From NCBI RefSeq assembly GCF_003725535.1, contig NZ_RJSF01000043.1, positions 119,796 to 183,795 on the forward strand: a stretch of DNA of 64,000 nucleotides. Direction: 5' to 3'. The stretch is from Nocardioides pocheonensis (lineage in GTDB: Bacteria; Actinomycetota; Actinomycetes; Propionibacteriales; Nocardioidaceae). Of the stretch, positions 10,379-24,513 are shown one piece after another. Each line of letters opens with the position of its first letter. Position 1 is the first letter of the stretch. The translations under genes and the position numbers were made by a program. The notes under the pieces were generated by a model. That model was given only the letters and a program-made list of their open reading frames with translations, ran no database searches and was not told where the DNA came from.

Positions 10379-11557
10379 TCAGCCAGGGGAGACGGCGCTC
10401 CAGGCCGACGCCCACACCCGGCCGGTGCTGCCGTCGTCGGTCAGCAGCAGCACCGCGTCGTCGTCGGCGGCGACGGTGACCTGGGTGTCGCCGGTGCTGC
10501 GCGGGGTGACCGGCAGCGCCAGCGGCTGCCAGCCACCGTCGGCCGTGCCCGTCCACGCGCGGTAGCGGTCGCCGTCGCTGACGGTTGCCAGGAGGGTGCC
10601 GTCGCGCGCGACGAGACCGCTGACGAAGGGAGGCTCGCCGCCTCCCGTGGCGAGCCGGCCGAAGGACCCCGCAGCCCGCCAGACTCCATCCGTCCGCCGC
10701 CAGAGGCCGAAGTGGCGGTCGCGGATGCCCGCCGCCACCAGGCCGGCCCGGTCGGTGACGACGCGCTCGAGATCGGCGAAGCCGCCCGTCGTCGCGGGAA
10801 CCTCCTGCCGGGTCCAGCGGGTGCCGTCGGGCGAGGTCCAGGCGAGGGGAGCGGGGGCGGCTCGGTCCGGCGTCTCCGCCCGGCCGACGACCGTCCACCC
10901 GGTGCCGTCGGCGACCTGGTCGAGCACGCTGGTGCGGTGACCGGCGTCGCTGCTGAGGGCCGGGTCGTGCTCGAGGATCCGGAAGGACGTCGCATCCGAG
11001 GATGTCCACACCGCGCCGCCGGTGAGCCGGTTGCCGACGATCAGCCAGCCGGCGGGCCCGGCCGCGACCCGGCGTACGCTCACGGCCGCGGGACCGCCGA
11101 ACAGCTCGAAGGGCGCCCGCGCGTCGACGAGGGTGCCGTCGGCCCGCAGGTACCAGCTCGTGGTGCGCGGGTTGCCGTGCGCGCCTCCGGAGCGGGCGCC
11201 GAGGGCGGCCACGTGGCCGTCGCGACAGGCCACCGAGCCGAGGATCGCCCGGCGGGCGTAGTACGCCGACGGTGCCAGCGCGACCGGCTCCCACGTCCGG
11301 AGGTCGTCGCTCTGCCAGGCCGCGGGACGGCTCGCGCCGTCAGGTCCGAGCACGGCCCCGACGACGTACCAGGTGCCGTCGCACACGGCTGCGTCCCGGA
11401 CCGCGACCCGGCCCGCCGGTCCGGGCGGGACCGGGAGCGTGATGGCGCGCCAGGCCGGGCGGAGGGTCGTCGGGCGCTCGACGTCGCCGGCAGAGCTGCA
11501 GGCAGCGAGGAGACTGGCCGTCAGGGCGAGGGCGACGACGGCGGACCAGCGCTTCAC
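10379..11557 (-). CDS. Lipoprotein, probable beta-propeller
   Basis: 392 residues. The signal peptide ends in the lipobox LAAC. The mature part has repeated blades with Trp-rich strands such as WYVVGAVLGPDG, AAWQSDDLRTWEPV, WTSPDGTRWTR and YRAWTGTADGGWQPL, which recall BNR/sialidase-like or exo-alpha-sialidase-type propellers; no catalytic set could be identified. The GTG start at 11557 is supported by a TACGGT box at 11565-11570, 7 nt upstream. It ends ~40 bp from the convergent lipoprotein gene. A substrate-binding or structural role is possible; activity is not inferred. Confidence 0.8.
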   Translation of the reverse strand: MKRWSAVVALALTASLLAACSSAGDVERPTTLRPAWRAITLPVPPGPAGRVAVRDAAVCDGTWYVVGAVLGPDGASRPAAWQSDDLRTWEPVALAPSAYYARRAILGSVACRDGHVAALGARSGGAHGNPRTTSWYLRADGTLVDARAPFELFGGPAAVSVRRVAAGPAGWLIVGNRLTGGAVWTSSDATSFRILEHDPALSSDAGHRTSVLDQVADGTGWTVVGRAETPDRAAPAPLAWTSPDGTRWTRQEVPATTGGFADLERVVTDRAGLVAAGIRDRHFGLWRRTDGVWRAAGSFGRLATGGGEPPFVSGLVARDGTLLATVSDGDRYRAWTGTADGGWQPLALPVTPRSTGDTQVTVAADDDAVLLLTDDGSTGRVWASAWSAVSPG

Positions 11558-11610
11558 GGCACCGACCGTACGACGACACGAGGGCCCCGAGCCCGCCCTT
11601 TCGGCTGTGC

Positions 11611-11616
11611 TAGCGT
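11611..11616 (+). promoter_or_regulatory. -10 element of the thiamine operon
   Basis: TAGCGT, matching the TANNNT actinobacterial -10 consensus, lies ~10 nt before the first paired bases of the TPP riboswitch, so transcription would begin near 11623. No clear -35 is visible. Confidence 0.55.
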
Positions 11617-11624
11617 CCGGGCAT

Positions 11625-11714
11625 CCACCACGGGAGCCCGCGGCAGCGGGCTGAGAAGGAGCTGGAGCCGCTCCGACCGTCGAACCTGATCCGGGTCATG
11701 CCGGCGAAGGAAGC
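11625..11714 (+). promoter_or_regulatory. TPP riboswitch (THI box)
   Basis: The conserved THI-box segments appear in order: CACGGGAGCCC, GGGCTGAGAAGG (with the CUGAGA pyrimidine-binding motif), a variable hairpin GGAGC...GCTCC, then AACCTGATCCGGGTCATGCC and GGCGAAGGAAG. The element ends directly against the GAGGAG Shine-Dalgarno (11715-11720) of thiE. Thiamine pyrophosphate binding would be expected to shut off the operon, most simply by sequestering that site, since no separate terminator hairpin is seen. Confidence 0.95.
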
Positions 11715-11725
11715 GAGGAGCTGCC

Positions 11726-12315
11726 GTGTTGCCGAACCTCTTCTGCCTGGTCGACGCGGGCGCCGACCCGAGCGTGCTCGCCGAGCTTGCCGCCACCGGT
11801 GTGCCCGGCTTCCAGGTCCGAGCCAAGGGGCTCACCGACGCCGACCTGCTGGGCCTCACCCGGGCCGTGGTCGGCGCCGTCCGGATGCACGGTGCCACCG
11901 TCGTGGTCAACGACCGGCTCGACGTGGCCATGGCGGCAGGCGCCGACGGCGTGCACCTCGGGCGCGACGACCTGCCGGTCGCGGCGGCCCGGCGGCTGGC
12001 GCCCGCGCTCCTCGTGGGCGCCACCTGCCGCGACCGGAACCAGGCCGAGGCCGCGGCCCGCGACGGCGCGGACTACGCCGGCTTCGGGCCGGTGTTCGCG
12101 ACCTCGAGCAAGGCCGGTCTGCCGGCGCCCCTGGGACTCGAGGCCGTGACCGCGGCCGCCGGCGTCCTGCCCCTGGTCGCGATCGGCGGCATCGAGCCCG
12201 CCACCGCGCGCGCCGCCCGCGAGGCGGGCGCCCACGGCGTGGCCGTGATCGGCGCGATCTGGCGACAACCCGATCCCGTGGTGGCGGCGAAGGAGCTCCT
12301 CGAAGCGGTCGCCTG

Positions 12316-12316
<1 letters not shown>
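11726..12316 (+). CDS. thiE: Thiamine-phosphate synthase
   Basis: Couples hydroxymethylpyrimidine pyrophosphate with thiazole phosphate to give thiamine phosphate. The 196-residue TIM barrel has the family signatures QVRAK (residues ~30), NDRLDVA and GADGVHLGRDDLP (pyrophosphate and magnesium site), FGPVFATSSKAG, and the C-terminal phosphate-binding IGGIEP. GTG start at 11726 with GAGGAG 5 nt upstream. First gene of the operon; its TGA shares an A with the thiO ATG. Odd: the usual G-x-S-x-H loop after strand 5 reads GATCRD here, without the Ser and His found in most ThiE proteins. Confidence 0.92.
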
Positions 12317-17358
<5,042 letters not shown>

Positions 17359-17390
17359 CCGCGTGGCGGTCGCGGCCTAGGCTGGCCACC

Positions 17391-17999
17391 ATGAGCGAGC
17401 TGGACCCGTTGCGGATGCGCGTCTCGGACGCCGACCGCAACAAGGTCGCCGAGATCCTGCGTGAGGCAGCCGGCGACGGGCGGATCGACCTCACCGAGCT
17501 CGACGAGCGCCTCGAGGCGACGTTCGCCGCGAAGACCTACGCCGAGCTCGTGCCGATCACCCACGACCTGGCCTCGGCAGTCGCGTCCCAGGCTGCGGTG
17601 GTGCCGGGCGTCTCCGCGGAGCGAGCCGTGGCGATCATGGGTGGCGTCGAGCGCCGCGGCATCTGGACCGTGCCGGAGCAGTTCTCGGTGTTCTGCTTCT
17701 GGGGTGGCGCCGATCTCGACCTGCGCGAGGCGCGCTTCTCCGCGCCGGAGGTCACCTTGACGATCAACACCTTCATGGGTGGGGCCAACGTCGTGGTGAA
17801 CCGCACGACCCACGTCGTGGTCCACGGCGTCGGCATCATGGGTGGCTACTCGGGCCCTCGGTCGGACCCCGGGGTGCAGCTGACCGCCGACTCACCCGTG
17901 GTGCACGTCAAGGGCGTGGCGATCATGGGCGGCGTCAGCGTGGTCCGCAAGCGGATGCCCGGCGAGGACAAGACGCCCGGCTGGCGCTACCGGCACTGA
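17391..17999 (+). CDS. DUF1707 / LiaF-C-like domain protein
   Basis: 202 residues. The N-terminal ~60 (LRVSDADRNKVAEILREAA-like ... ELDERLEATFAAKTYAEL) is a DUF1707 domain. The remainder (AIMGGVERRG, FWGGADLDLREA, NTFMGGANVVV, GVGIMGGYSG) matches the LiaF C-terminal-type beta domain linked to cell-envelope stress responses. No membrane segment is present, so it is probably cytoplasmic. A TAGGCT box at 17378-17383 lies 7 nt before the ATG, suggesting a leaderless transcript separate from thiC. Precise function is unknown. Confidence 0.85.
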   Translation: MSELDPLRMRVSDADRNKVAEILREAAGDGRIDLTELDERLEATFAAKTYAELVPITHDLASAVASQAAVVPGVSAERAVAIMGGVERRGIWTVPEQFSVFCFWGGADLDLREARFSAPEVTLTINTFMGGANVVVNRTTHVVVHGVGIMGGYSGPRSDPGVQLTADSPVVHVKGVAIMGGVSVVRKRMPGEDKTPGWRYRH

Positions 18000-18015
18000 G
18001 GGTTTCGACCAGAGG

Positions 18016-18975
18016 TCAGGCGCGGTCGGCGGTGCGCCGGATGGCGTCGCGGAAGGTCTCGAACAGCGCCGGCGGGAGGTCGTGGCCCATGCCCGGGATC
18101 AGCAGCAGCTCGGCACCGTGGATCGCCTGGGCGGTCGAGCGACCGCCCGAGACGTGGACCATCCGGTCCTGCATGCCGTGGATGACCGTCGCCGGGATGC
18201 GCAGCGAGCGCAGGGCGCGGGCACGGCTCGGCTGGGTCAGGACCGCCATCATGTGGCGCATCACGCCGGCGGGGTTCAGGCCGCGGTCCCAGGTCTCCCG
18301 CGCCCGCGCCCGGGCGGCGTCCTCGGGCTCGAGGTAGGCCGGCGAGCCGATCGCGGCGGCGCCCTTGACCGAGGCCTCGACGTACTCCTCCAGGGTGCTG
18401 CCGCGCCGGCCGAGCATCATCGGCAGCAGCCGCGGGTCCAGCCAGCCGACCGTGCGGCGACCGGTGGTCGACATGATCGAGACCAGGCTGCGCACGCGGG
18501 ACTGGTCCTGGATCGCCATCGTCTGGGCGATCATTCCGCCCATCGACACCCCGACCACGTGGGCCGACTCGATGCCGAGGTGGTCGAGCAGCCCGAAGCC
18601 GTCGCGGGCCAGGTCGGCCAGGGTGTACGGCGGCCGCACCGGCCGGCCGAGGAAGGCCTGGACCAACATGCCTCGGGTGACGCGGCCGGTCCCGCGGCTG
18701 GACCTGCCGGTGTCGCGGTTGTCGTAGCGGATCACGAAGAACCCGGCCTCGGCGAGCATCCGGCAGAAGGAGGGGTCCCACCACGTCATCGGACCGCCGA
18801 GGCCCATCACGAGCAGCAGCGGCTCGTCGTCCGCGTTGCCGAAGGTCTGGTAGCACAGCTCGACACCGGGGCTCACCGGCGCCGAGAGCTCGGCCGACTG
18901 CGCGACCTCCTGGATGGCCTCGGGTGTCCCGGCGGGACCGGAGGACCGGCGACGGGTGCGGATGCGTGGTGGCAT
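18016..18975 (-). CDS. Alpha/beta hydrolase
   Basis: 319-residue alpha/beta-hydrolase fold protein with nucleophile elbow GVSMGG (Ser near residue 142), the oxyanion segment VMGLGGPMTWW, an acid in HGMQDRMV and the catalytic His in GMGHDLPP. An arginine-rich N-terminal tail (PPRIRTRRRSS) precedes the fold. ATG at 18975 has GAGGAG ~10 nt upstream. Divergent from another hydrolase across a region with a strong inverted repeat. Substrate cannot be told; relatives include esterases and lactonases. Confidence 0.88.
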   Translation of the reverse strand: MPPRIRTRRRSSGPAGTPEAIQEVAQSAELSAPVSPGVELCYQTFGNADDEPLLLVMGLGGPMTWWDPSFCRMLAEAGFFVIRYDNRDTGRSSRGTGRVTRGMLVQAFLGRPVRPPYTLADLARDGFGLLDHLGIESAHVVGVSMGGMIAQTMAIQDQSRVRSLVSIMSTTGRRTVGWLDPRLLPMMLGRRGSTLEEYVEASVKGAAAIGSPAYLEPEDAARARARETWDRGLNPAGVMRHMMAVLTQPSRARALRSLRIPATVIHGMQDRMVHVSGGRSTAQAIHGAELLLIPGMGHDLPPALFETFRDAIRRTADRA

Positions 18976-19064
18976 CGGGGGGCTCTCCTCGGGGTACCGG
19001 GCAGTAATGAAGGGCTGCGAGAGGAGTGTACGGGCCGCGCCGAAGCGGCGCGCGGGCCGCGGAT

Positions 19065-19092
19065 AACGTCGAATTGCGGCGCAATTGACGTT
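19065..19092. promoter_or_regulatory. Inverted repeat between two divergent hydrolase genes
   Basis: AACGTC-g-AATTGC (19065-19077), spacer GGC, then GCAATTGACGTT (19081-19092): two 12-base arms, perfect except for one extra G. It lies just upstream of a TACTTT -10 (19101-19106) for the rightward gene, so it is well placed to be an operator for a dimeric repressor or activator. The cognate regulator is not next to it. Confidence 0.6.
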
Positions 19093-19113
19093 GAATCCTT
19101 TACTTTCGAGGAC

Positions 19114-19977
19114 ATGAACTCACCGATGGGCGACTTCCTGAGACCCGAGGGCTACCTCGGTCCGCAGGGCCTGCGCGCCCTCTCGCGGGAGAGCAGCGCG
19201 GCCGTGGAGCTCGCGCGCTACCTGCGCCGGGCCCGGGCCGACCGGAAGTCGCGCAAGTCAGGCGCGTACGCCGACGCCGGCCGGCGTCACGCCCACGAGC
19301 CGGTGATGCTGATCCCGGGGTTCATGGCCGGTGACCCGACCCTGCGCGCGATGTCCTCGATGCTGCGCGGCGCCGGCTACCGCACCTACCGTGCGCAGAT
19401 CCAGGTCAACGCCGGCTGCACGCGCGAGGCCGCCGACCGGCTCGAGCGACGCCTCGAGGCGATCGCGATCCGCCGCGGTCGCAAGGTGAGCATCGTCGGG
19501 CACAGCCTGGGCGGCATGCTCGCCCGCGGCCTGGCCGCCCGCCGCCCGGACCTGGTCGCCGGCATCGTGTCCATGGGCAGCCCGATCATGGCGCCCGGCG
19601 CCGTGCACGGCGTCCTCGCCTGGGACGCCGAGATGTTGACCCGGCTCGCCCGCGCGGGCTTCGGCGGCCTGATGAGCGACGACTGCGTGGGCGGCGAGTG
19701 CGCGCGCACCAGCTTCGAGGAGATGCAGGCGCCGCTCGATCCCGACGTCGCCTTCACCGCCATCTACTCCCGGCGCGACGGCATCGTCGACTGGCGGGCG
19801 TGCATCGACCCGGCCGCGGAGGCCGTCGAGGTGCCGACCAGCCACGTCGGCATGGCGTTCGACCCGGTGGTCTTCGACGTCGTGCGCGACGCCCTCGACC
19901 GGCACCAGGTCATGCGGGCCAGTCGGGCCGCAGCTCCGGACGCGTCGGCGCCGCTGCGCCCCGCCGTGAACAGGTGA
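19114..19977 (+). CDS. Alpha/beta-fold lipase/hydrolase
   Basis: 287 residues with the lipase nucleophile motif VGHSLGGM (Ser near 131), preceded by the oxyanion region MLIPGFMAGDP. Candidate acid and His are in IYSRRDGIVDW and TSHVGMAF. This architecture resembles triacylglycerol/PGAP1-like hydrolases. Two Cys in DDCVGGECAR may pair. The ATG at 19114 is favoured over one at 19126 because TACTTT (19101-19106) lies 7 nt upstream. Its 3' end overlaps the convergent PfkB gene by 68 bp. Confidence 0.87.
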   Translation: MNSPMGDFLRPEGYLGPQGLRALSRESSAAVELARYLRRARADRKSRKSGAYADAGRRHAHEPVMLIPGFMAGDPTLRAMSSMLRGAGYRTYRAQIQVNAGCTREAADRLERRLEAIAIRRGRKVSIVGHSLGGMLARGLAARRPDLVAGIVSMGSPIMAPGAVHGVLAWDAEMLTRLARAGFGGLMSDDCVGGECARTSFEEMQAPLDPDVAFTAIYSRRDGIVDWRACIDPAAEAVEVPTSHVGMAFDPVVFDVVRDALDRHQVMRASRAAAPDASAPLRPAVNR

Positions 19978-20827
19978 TCCCGGCGACCTCGACCGCCGCC
20001 TGCAGCATCTGCTCGAGCCGGACCTCGTCGGTCGGCACGCCCGCGCCGTAGCCGCCGAACGCGGACCCCTCGTACAGCACGGCCAGGGTGGCCGCCATGA
20101 ACGCGTCGCCCGCCCCGACGGTGTCGACGACCTCGACCCGGGCCGCGGGGACCCGCACGACCAGGTCGCCCACGAAGCCGACGGCGCCCTCGCCGCCCCT
20201 CGTGAGCAGCACGATCTCGGTGCGCTCGCCCTGCAGCAGCGACCGGGCGATGTCCTCGGGGTCGGCCCCGGGGTGAAGCACCTCGACGTCCTGGTCGCTG
20301 AGCTTGACCAGGTGGGCCCGCCCGGCGAGGGACTCCAGGTCGCGCCACGCCTGCACCGGGTCGGCCACGAGCGGTGCGCGGACGTTCGGGTCGTAGCTGA
20401 CGAAGACGTCGCGCGCCCAGGCCTGCTCGACCAGGTCGAGCACGCTGTCCCGACCCGGCTCGAGCACGGTGCCGAGGGAGCCGACGTGCAGGGCGTCGCA
20501 GTGCGGCAGCTCCTGGTGGGGCAGTGACCAGCCGATGTCGAAGTCGTACGACGCCTCGCCGCCGTCGAGCAGCACGGTGGCCGTGGCGGTCCGGCCGGTC
20601 ACCGACGGAGCGGCGATCAGCTCGGCACCGCTGTTCTCGATCTGCTCGACGATGCGGGAGCCGCGCTCGTCGTGGCCGACCTCGGTGATCAGCAGCGTCG
20701 GCACGTCCAGGCCGGCCAGGGTGGTCGCGACGTTCAGCGGCGAGCCGCCGACGGTCTCACGCGCGTGCTCGGGGTGGCCCGGGTCCGCCACGACGTCGAC
20801 CAGCGACTCCCCGACGACGACGATCAT
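19910..20827 (-). CDS. PfkB-family carbohydrate kinase
   Basis: Ribokinase-fold sugar kinase of 305 residues, probably acting on fructose or a related sugar. Seen: N-terminal GESLVDVVADPG and GGSPLNVATTLAGL substrate motif, SYDPNVR, and the C-terminal DTVGAGDAFMAA with the catalytic Asp. It lies 19 nt downstream of glpX on the same strand, so it is probably cotranscribed with fructose-1,6-bisphosphatase. This fits a fructokinase, but sugar specificity cannot be read from sequence alone. Confidence 0.88.
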   Translation of the reverse strand: MIVVVGESLVDVVADPGHPEHARETVGGSPLNVATTLAGLDVPTLLITEVGHDERGSRIVEQIENSGAELIAAPSVTGRTATATVLLDGGEASYDFDIGWSLPHQELPHCDALHVGSLGTVLEPGRDSVLDLVEQAWARDVFVSYDPNVRAPLVADPVQAWRDLESLAGRAHLVKLSDQDVEVLHPGADPEDIARSLLQGERTEIVLLTRGGEGAVGFVGDLVVRVPAARVEVVDTVGAGDAFMAATLAVLYEGSAFGGYGAGVPTDEVRLEQMLQAAVEVAGITCSRRGAAAPTRPELRPDWPA

Positions 20828-20846
20828 CTCGGTCGCGCCCGGCCGT

Positions 20847-21872
20847 TCAGCGGCCGAAGTCGACGTCGGCGTACGCCTTCAGCTTGCTGAGCTTGTGCTC
20901 GCTGATGATCTGCCGGATCGTGCCACTGCGGCTGCGCATCACCAGCGAGTGCGTCGACGCGCCACCGGCGCGGTAGCGCACGCCCTTCATCAGCTCGCCG
21001 TCGGTGATGCCGGTGGCCACGAAGAAGCAGTCGTCGCCCGAGACCAGGTCGTCGGTGTAGAGCACCCGGTCGAGGTCGTGGCCGGCGTCGACCGCGCGCT
21101 CGCGCTCGGCGTCGTCCTGCGGCCAGAGCCGGCCCTGGATCACGCCGTCCATGCACTTCATCGCGCAGGCCGCGATGATGCCCTCGGGCGTGCCGCCGAT
21201 GCCGAGCAGCAGGTCGATGCCGGTGTCGGCCCGCGCCGCCATGATCGCGCCCGCGACGTCACCGTCGGTGATGAACTTGATGCGGGCGCCGGCCTCACGG
21301 ATCTCCTGGGCGAGGCCTGCGTGGCGCGGCCGGTCGAGGAGCACGACCGTGACGTCCTCCGGTGCGCTGCCCTTCGCCTTGGCGACCTGGTGGATGTTCT
21401 CCGCCACCGGGTAGCGGATGTCGACGACGTCGGCGGCCTCGGAACCGGTGACCAGCTTCTCCATGTAGAACACCGCGGACGGGTCGTACATCGAGCCGCG
21501 CGGTGACACCGCGAGCACCGAGACGGCGTTCGCCATGCCCTTGGCGGTCAGGGTGGTGCCGTCGATCGGGTCGACGGCGACGTCGCACTCCGGACCCTCG
21601 CCGCTGCCGACGCGCTCGCCGTTGTAGAGCATCGGGGCGTTGTCCTTCTCGCCCTCGCCGATCACGACGACGCCGTTCATGCTCACGGTCGAGATCAGCG
21701 TGCGCATCGCGTTGACCGCGACGCCGTCGGCGCCGTTCTTGTCGCCCCGGCCCACCCAGCGACCCGCAGCCATCGCGGCGGCCTCGGTGACCCGGACCAG
21801 CTCCAGGGCGAGGTTGCGGTCAGGTGACGACGGGGCCACGGCGAGCTCGTCGGGGAGGGGTGCGTCGGCCAT
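20847..21872 (-). CDS. glpX: Fructose-1,6-bisphosphatase, class II
   Basis: Hydrolyses fructose 1,6-bisphosphate to fructose 6-phosphate in gluconeogenesis. 341 residues with GlpX landmarks: [21 protein letters not shown], the metal-binding DPIDGTT, and [15 protein letters not shown] box lies at 21879-21884 on the minus strand, 6 nt before the ATG at 21872, inside an 8-bp palindrome that also covers the modC stop codon. First gene of a two-gene unit with the PfkB kinase. Confidence 0.96.
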   Translation of the reverse strand: MADAPLPDELAVAPSSPDRNLALELVRVTEAAAMAAGRWVGRGDKNGADGVAVNAMRTLISTVSMNGVVVIGEGEKDNAPMLYNGERVGSGEGPECDVAVDPIDGTTLTAKGMANAVSVLAVSPRGSMYDPSAVFYMEKLVTGSEAADVVDIRYPVAENIHQVAKAKGSAPEDVTVVLLDRPRHAGLAQEIREAGARIKFITDGDVAGAIMAARADTGIDLLLGIGGTPEGIIAACAMKCMDGVIQGRLWPQDDAERERAVDAGHDLDRVLYTDDLVSGDDCFFVATGITDGELMKGVRYRAGGASTHSLVMRSRSGTIRQIISEHKLSKLKAYADVDFGR

Positions 21873-21891
21873 GGCCCGATGCTATCGGGCC
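21873..21891. promoter_or_regulatory. Palindrome between modC stop and glpX start
   Basis: GGCCCGAT-GCT-ATCGGGCC, perfect 8-base arms. It contains the modC TAG stop and the putative glpX -10 (TAGCAT, minus strand) and directly abuts the glpX ATG. It could end mod transcription, hide the glpX start in an RNA hairpin, or bind a repressor. Confidence 0.5.
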
Positions 21892-22964
21892 GAGAACGCC
21901 GTGGGGCGGCTCGCGGCGTAGATGGTCACCTCGGTCGCCTTGACCATGAGCTGGACCGTCGCGCCCGGGCCGAGGCCCAGGTCGGCGACCGCCGCCGGAG
22001 TCACGTCTGCCGCGAGCCGGTGCCCGGAGGCCTCCGTGCGCACGCGCACCCGGTCGCCCAAGGGCTCGAGGTCGGTGACCACGGCGGAGAAGGCGTTGCG
22101 CGGGCTGCCGGTCGGCGTATCGCGGAAGACGGACACCGCGTTCGGGGCGAAGACGGCGACCGCCTCCTCGGCGCGGGCAGGGGCCGGATCGCCGGTCATC
22201 CCGCGCACGACCAGGGGCGCTGCCGCGACCCCGGAGCCGTCCCACGTGCCGGCGACCAGGTTGAGACCCGCGATCCGGGCGGCGAAGACGCTGCGGGGGC
22301 GCGTGAGCACCTCGGTGGTCGGGCCGTCCTCGACGACGCGGCCGCCGTCGACCACGACGACCCGGTCGGCGAGGAGCAGCGCGTCGAGGGGTTCGTGGGT
22401 GACGAGCAGGACGGAGCGGTCGACCAGCACCTCGCGCAGCAGCTGGCGGACCGAGGGCGCGACCGCCACGTCGAGCGCGGCCATCGGCTCGTCGAGCAGG
22501 AGCAGGGCCGGATCGGCCGCGAGGGCGCGTGCGACGGCGACGCGCTGGGCCTGGCCGCCGCTGAGCTGGTGCGGCCGGCGGTCGCCGAGGTCTGCGACGC
22601 CCACGCGGTCGAGCCACAGCCGGGCGGTCGCCCGGGCCTGCGGGCGGCGTACGCCGCGTGCCCTGGGCCCGAACGCGACGTTCTCCAGCGCGGTGAGGTG
22701 CGGGAAGAGGAGCGGGTCCTGTGCGAGCAGGGCGACGTCGCGGCGGTGGGGCGCGACCACCGGGCCCGTGGCGGAGACCAGGGTGCGACCACCGAGCGTC
22801 ACCTGTCCGGCCGTGGGAGCCAGGAGTCCGGCGATCACGCCGAGGACCGTCGACTTGCCGGCGCCGTTCGGGCCGAGCAGGGCCACCGTCTCGCCCGGCC
22901 CCACGGTGAGCCGGACGCTCACGTCGCGAGCGCCGACGGTGGCGTAATACTCGAGGGTGGTCAT
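21882..22964 (-). CDS. modC: Molybdate ABC transporter ATP-binding protein
   Basis: Powers molybdate (possibly tungstate) import. 360 residues: Walker [10 protein letters not shown] (near 36), Q-loop [11 protein letters not shown], signature [15 protein letters not shown], Walker [13 protein letters not shown], switch VTHEP, and a C-terminal molybdate-binding TOBE domain (~residues 290-355, ending [10 protein letters not shown]). ATG at 22964 overlaps the modB stop by 4 bases. Confidence 0.93.
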   Translation of the reverse strand: MTTLEYYATVGARDVSVRLTVGPGETVALLGPNGAGKSTVLGVIAGLLAPTAGQVTLGGRTLVSATGPVVAPHRRDVALLAQDPLLFPHLTALENVAFGPRARGVRRPQARATARLWLDRVGVADLGDRRPHQLSGGQAQRVAVARALAADPALLLLDEPMAALDVAVAPSVRQLLREVLVDRSVLLVTHEPLDALLLADRVVVVDGGRVVEDGPTTEVLTRPRSVFAARIAGLNLVAGTWDGSGVAAAPLVVRGMTGDPAPARAEEAVAVFAPNAVSVFRDTPTGSPRNAFSAVVTDLEPLGDRVRVRTEASGHRLAADVTPAAVADLGLGPGATVQLMVKATEVTIYAASRPTAFSAR

Positions 22965-23761
22965 CGGGTCCCTCGGCGGTGGCGGACGGTCGCGCGGCTC
23001 GCCGGGGCGATCACCAGCACGGCGACGACGACGAGCAGCAGGGAGAGGGCGACGGCTGCGTCCGGGTCGTCGAACCGCTCGAGGTAGATCTGGATCGGCA
23101 GGGTGCGCGTGGTGCCCGCGAGCGAGCCGGCGAAGGTGATCGTCGCGCCGAACTCGCCCAGGGACCGGGCGAAGGCCAGCACGGCACCGCTGACCAGGCC
23201 CGGCAGCACCAACGGCAGGGTGACCCGCCGGAAGACCGTGCTCGGAGAGGCGCCGAGCGTCGCGGCGGCGACCTCGTAGCGCTGTCCGGCGGTGCGCAGC
23301 GCGCCCTCGAGAGAGATCACCAGGAAGGGCAGCGCGACGAAGGTCTGCGCCATCACGACTGCGACCGACGTGAACGCGACCTCGACGCCGACGACGTGCA
23401 GCGCGTGCCCGAGCAGGCCGCGCCGCCCGAAGGTGTAGAGCAGGGCGATCCCGCTCACCACCGGCGGGACGACCAGCGGGAGGAGCACGAGCGATCGTGC
23501 GGCGGCCTGCCCGCGGAAGTCGGTGCGGGCCAGCACCACCGCCATCGGCACGCCGAGGACCACGCACACGAGCGTGCTCGCGGCGCTGGTGCGCAGGCTC
23601 AGCCACAGCGCCTCGCGGGAGGACGGCGACGTGATCAGGGCGACGAGGTGGGTCCCGTCGACGCGCGAGACCATCGCGGCCAGGGGCAGCAGCACGAAGA
23701 CGGCGCCGAGCCCCGCCGGCAGGTACAGCCAGCGCGGCAGCCCGACGCCCGGTGGTCTCAC
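22961..23761 (-). CDS. modB: Molybdate ABC transporter permease
   Basis: 266-residue inner-membrane permease with about six hydrophobic segments. The conserved cytoplasmic EAA loop reads [21 protein letters not shown], followed by [17 protein letters not shown], diagnostic for ModB/CysTW permeases. The GTG start overlaps the modA stop (GTGA) and the stop overlaps the modC ATG. Confidence 0.93.
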   Translation of the reverse strand: MRPPGVGLPRWLYLPAGLGAVFVLLPLAAMVSRVDGTHLVALITSPSSREALWLSLRTSAASTLVCVVLGVPMAVVLARTDFRGQAAARSLVLLPLVVPPVVSGIALLYTFGRRGLLGHALHVVGVEVAFTSVAVVMAQTFVALPFLVISLEGALRTAGQRYEVAAATLGASPSTVFRRVTLPLVLPGLVSGAVLAFARSLGEFGATITFAGSLAGTTRTLPIQIYLERFDDPDAAVALSLLLVVVAVLVIAPASRATVRHRRGTR

Positions 23762-24513
23762 GGCTTGCCGAACCCCGCGTCGGCGAGCACCTGCTGGCCG
23801 TCCCGGCCGAGCACCAGGTCCACGAACTCCTGCGCGAGACGGCTCTGCTTCGCATCGCGCAGCGCGGCGATGGGGTAGACGTTCACGGCGCCCGCAGCCT
23901 CCGGGAAGGTGATGCCCTCGACCTTGCTCCCCGCGCCCTTCACGTCGGTGACGTAGACGACGCCGGCGTCGGCCTCGCCGCTGGCGACCTTGCCCAGGAC
24001 GTCGGTGACCGACTGCTCCTCGCTGACCGGCTTCAGGGTGAGGCTCGCGGACCGGGCGACGCTCTGGGTCGCCGTGCCGCAGGGGACCTCGGGCGCGCAG
24101 ACGACCAGCTTGACGCCGGGCTTCGTGAGGTCCTGCAGGTCCGTGATCCCGGCGGGGTTGCCGGGCGGGACCGCGATCTCGAGCGTGTTGGACGCGAAGC
24201 TCCTCGGGTCGGTTGCCGCGTCGCCGAGCTTGTCCATGTTCTTCGTGTCGGCCGAGGCGAACACGTCGGCCGGTGCCCCGGACCGGATCTGCTCGACCAG
24301 GTCGGAGGACCCACCGAAGCCGAGCCGCACGGTGACGCCGTGGTGCTCGGCCTCGAACTGCCTGCCGAGCTCGGTGAACGTCCTGGTCAGCGAGGAGGCG
24401 GCGAACACGGTGAGGGTCTGCTTCGACCCCGAGTCGTCCGAGCCGCACCCGGTCGCCGTGACGGCCAGGACCGTGGCCAGCGCGAGGGCGGACAGCGTCC
24501 TCGTGGTCCTCAC
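23758..24513 (-). CDS. modA: Molybdate-binding lipoprotein
   Basis: Extracytoplasmic oxyanion-binding protein of the Mod transporter. 251 residues: lipoprotein signal with lipobox TATGC, then [11 protein letters not shown] (oxyanion-binding Ser residues), [22 protein letters not shown] and VVYVTDV. GTG at 24513 overlaps the stop of the upstream regulator gene by 4 bases, so all four genes are translationally coupled. Confidence 0.93.
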   Translation of the reverse strand: MRTTRTLSALALATVLAVTATGCGSDDSGSKQTLTVFAASSLTRTFTELGRQFEAEHHGVTVRLGFGGSSDLVEQIRSGAPADVFASADTKNMDKLGDAATDPRSFASNTLEIAVPPGNPAGITDLQDLTKPGVKLVVCAPEVPCGTATQSVARSASLTLKPVSEEQSVTDVLGKVASGEADAGVVYVTDVKGAGSKVEGITFPEAAGAVNVYPIAALRDAKQSRLAQEFVDLVLGRDGQQVLADAGFGKP

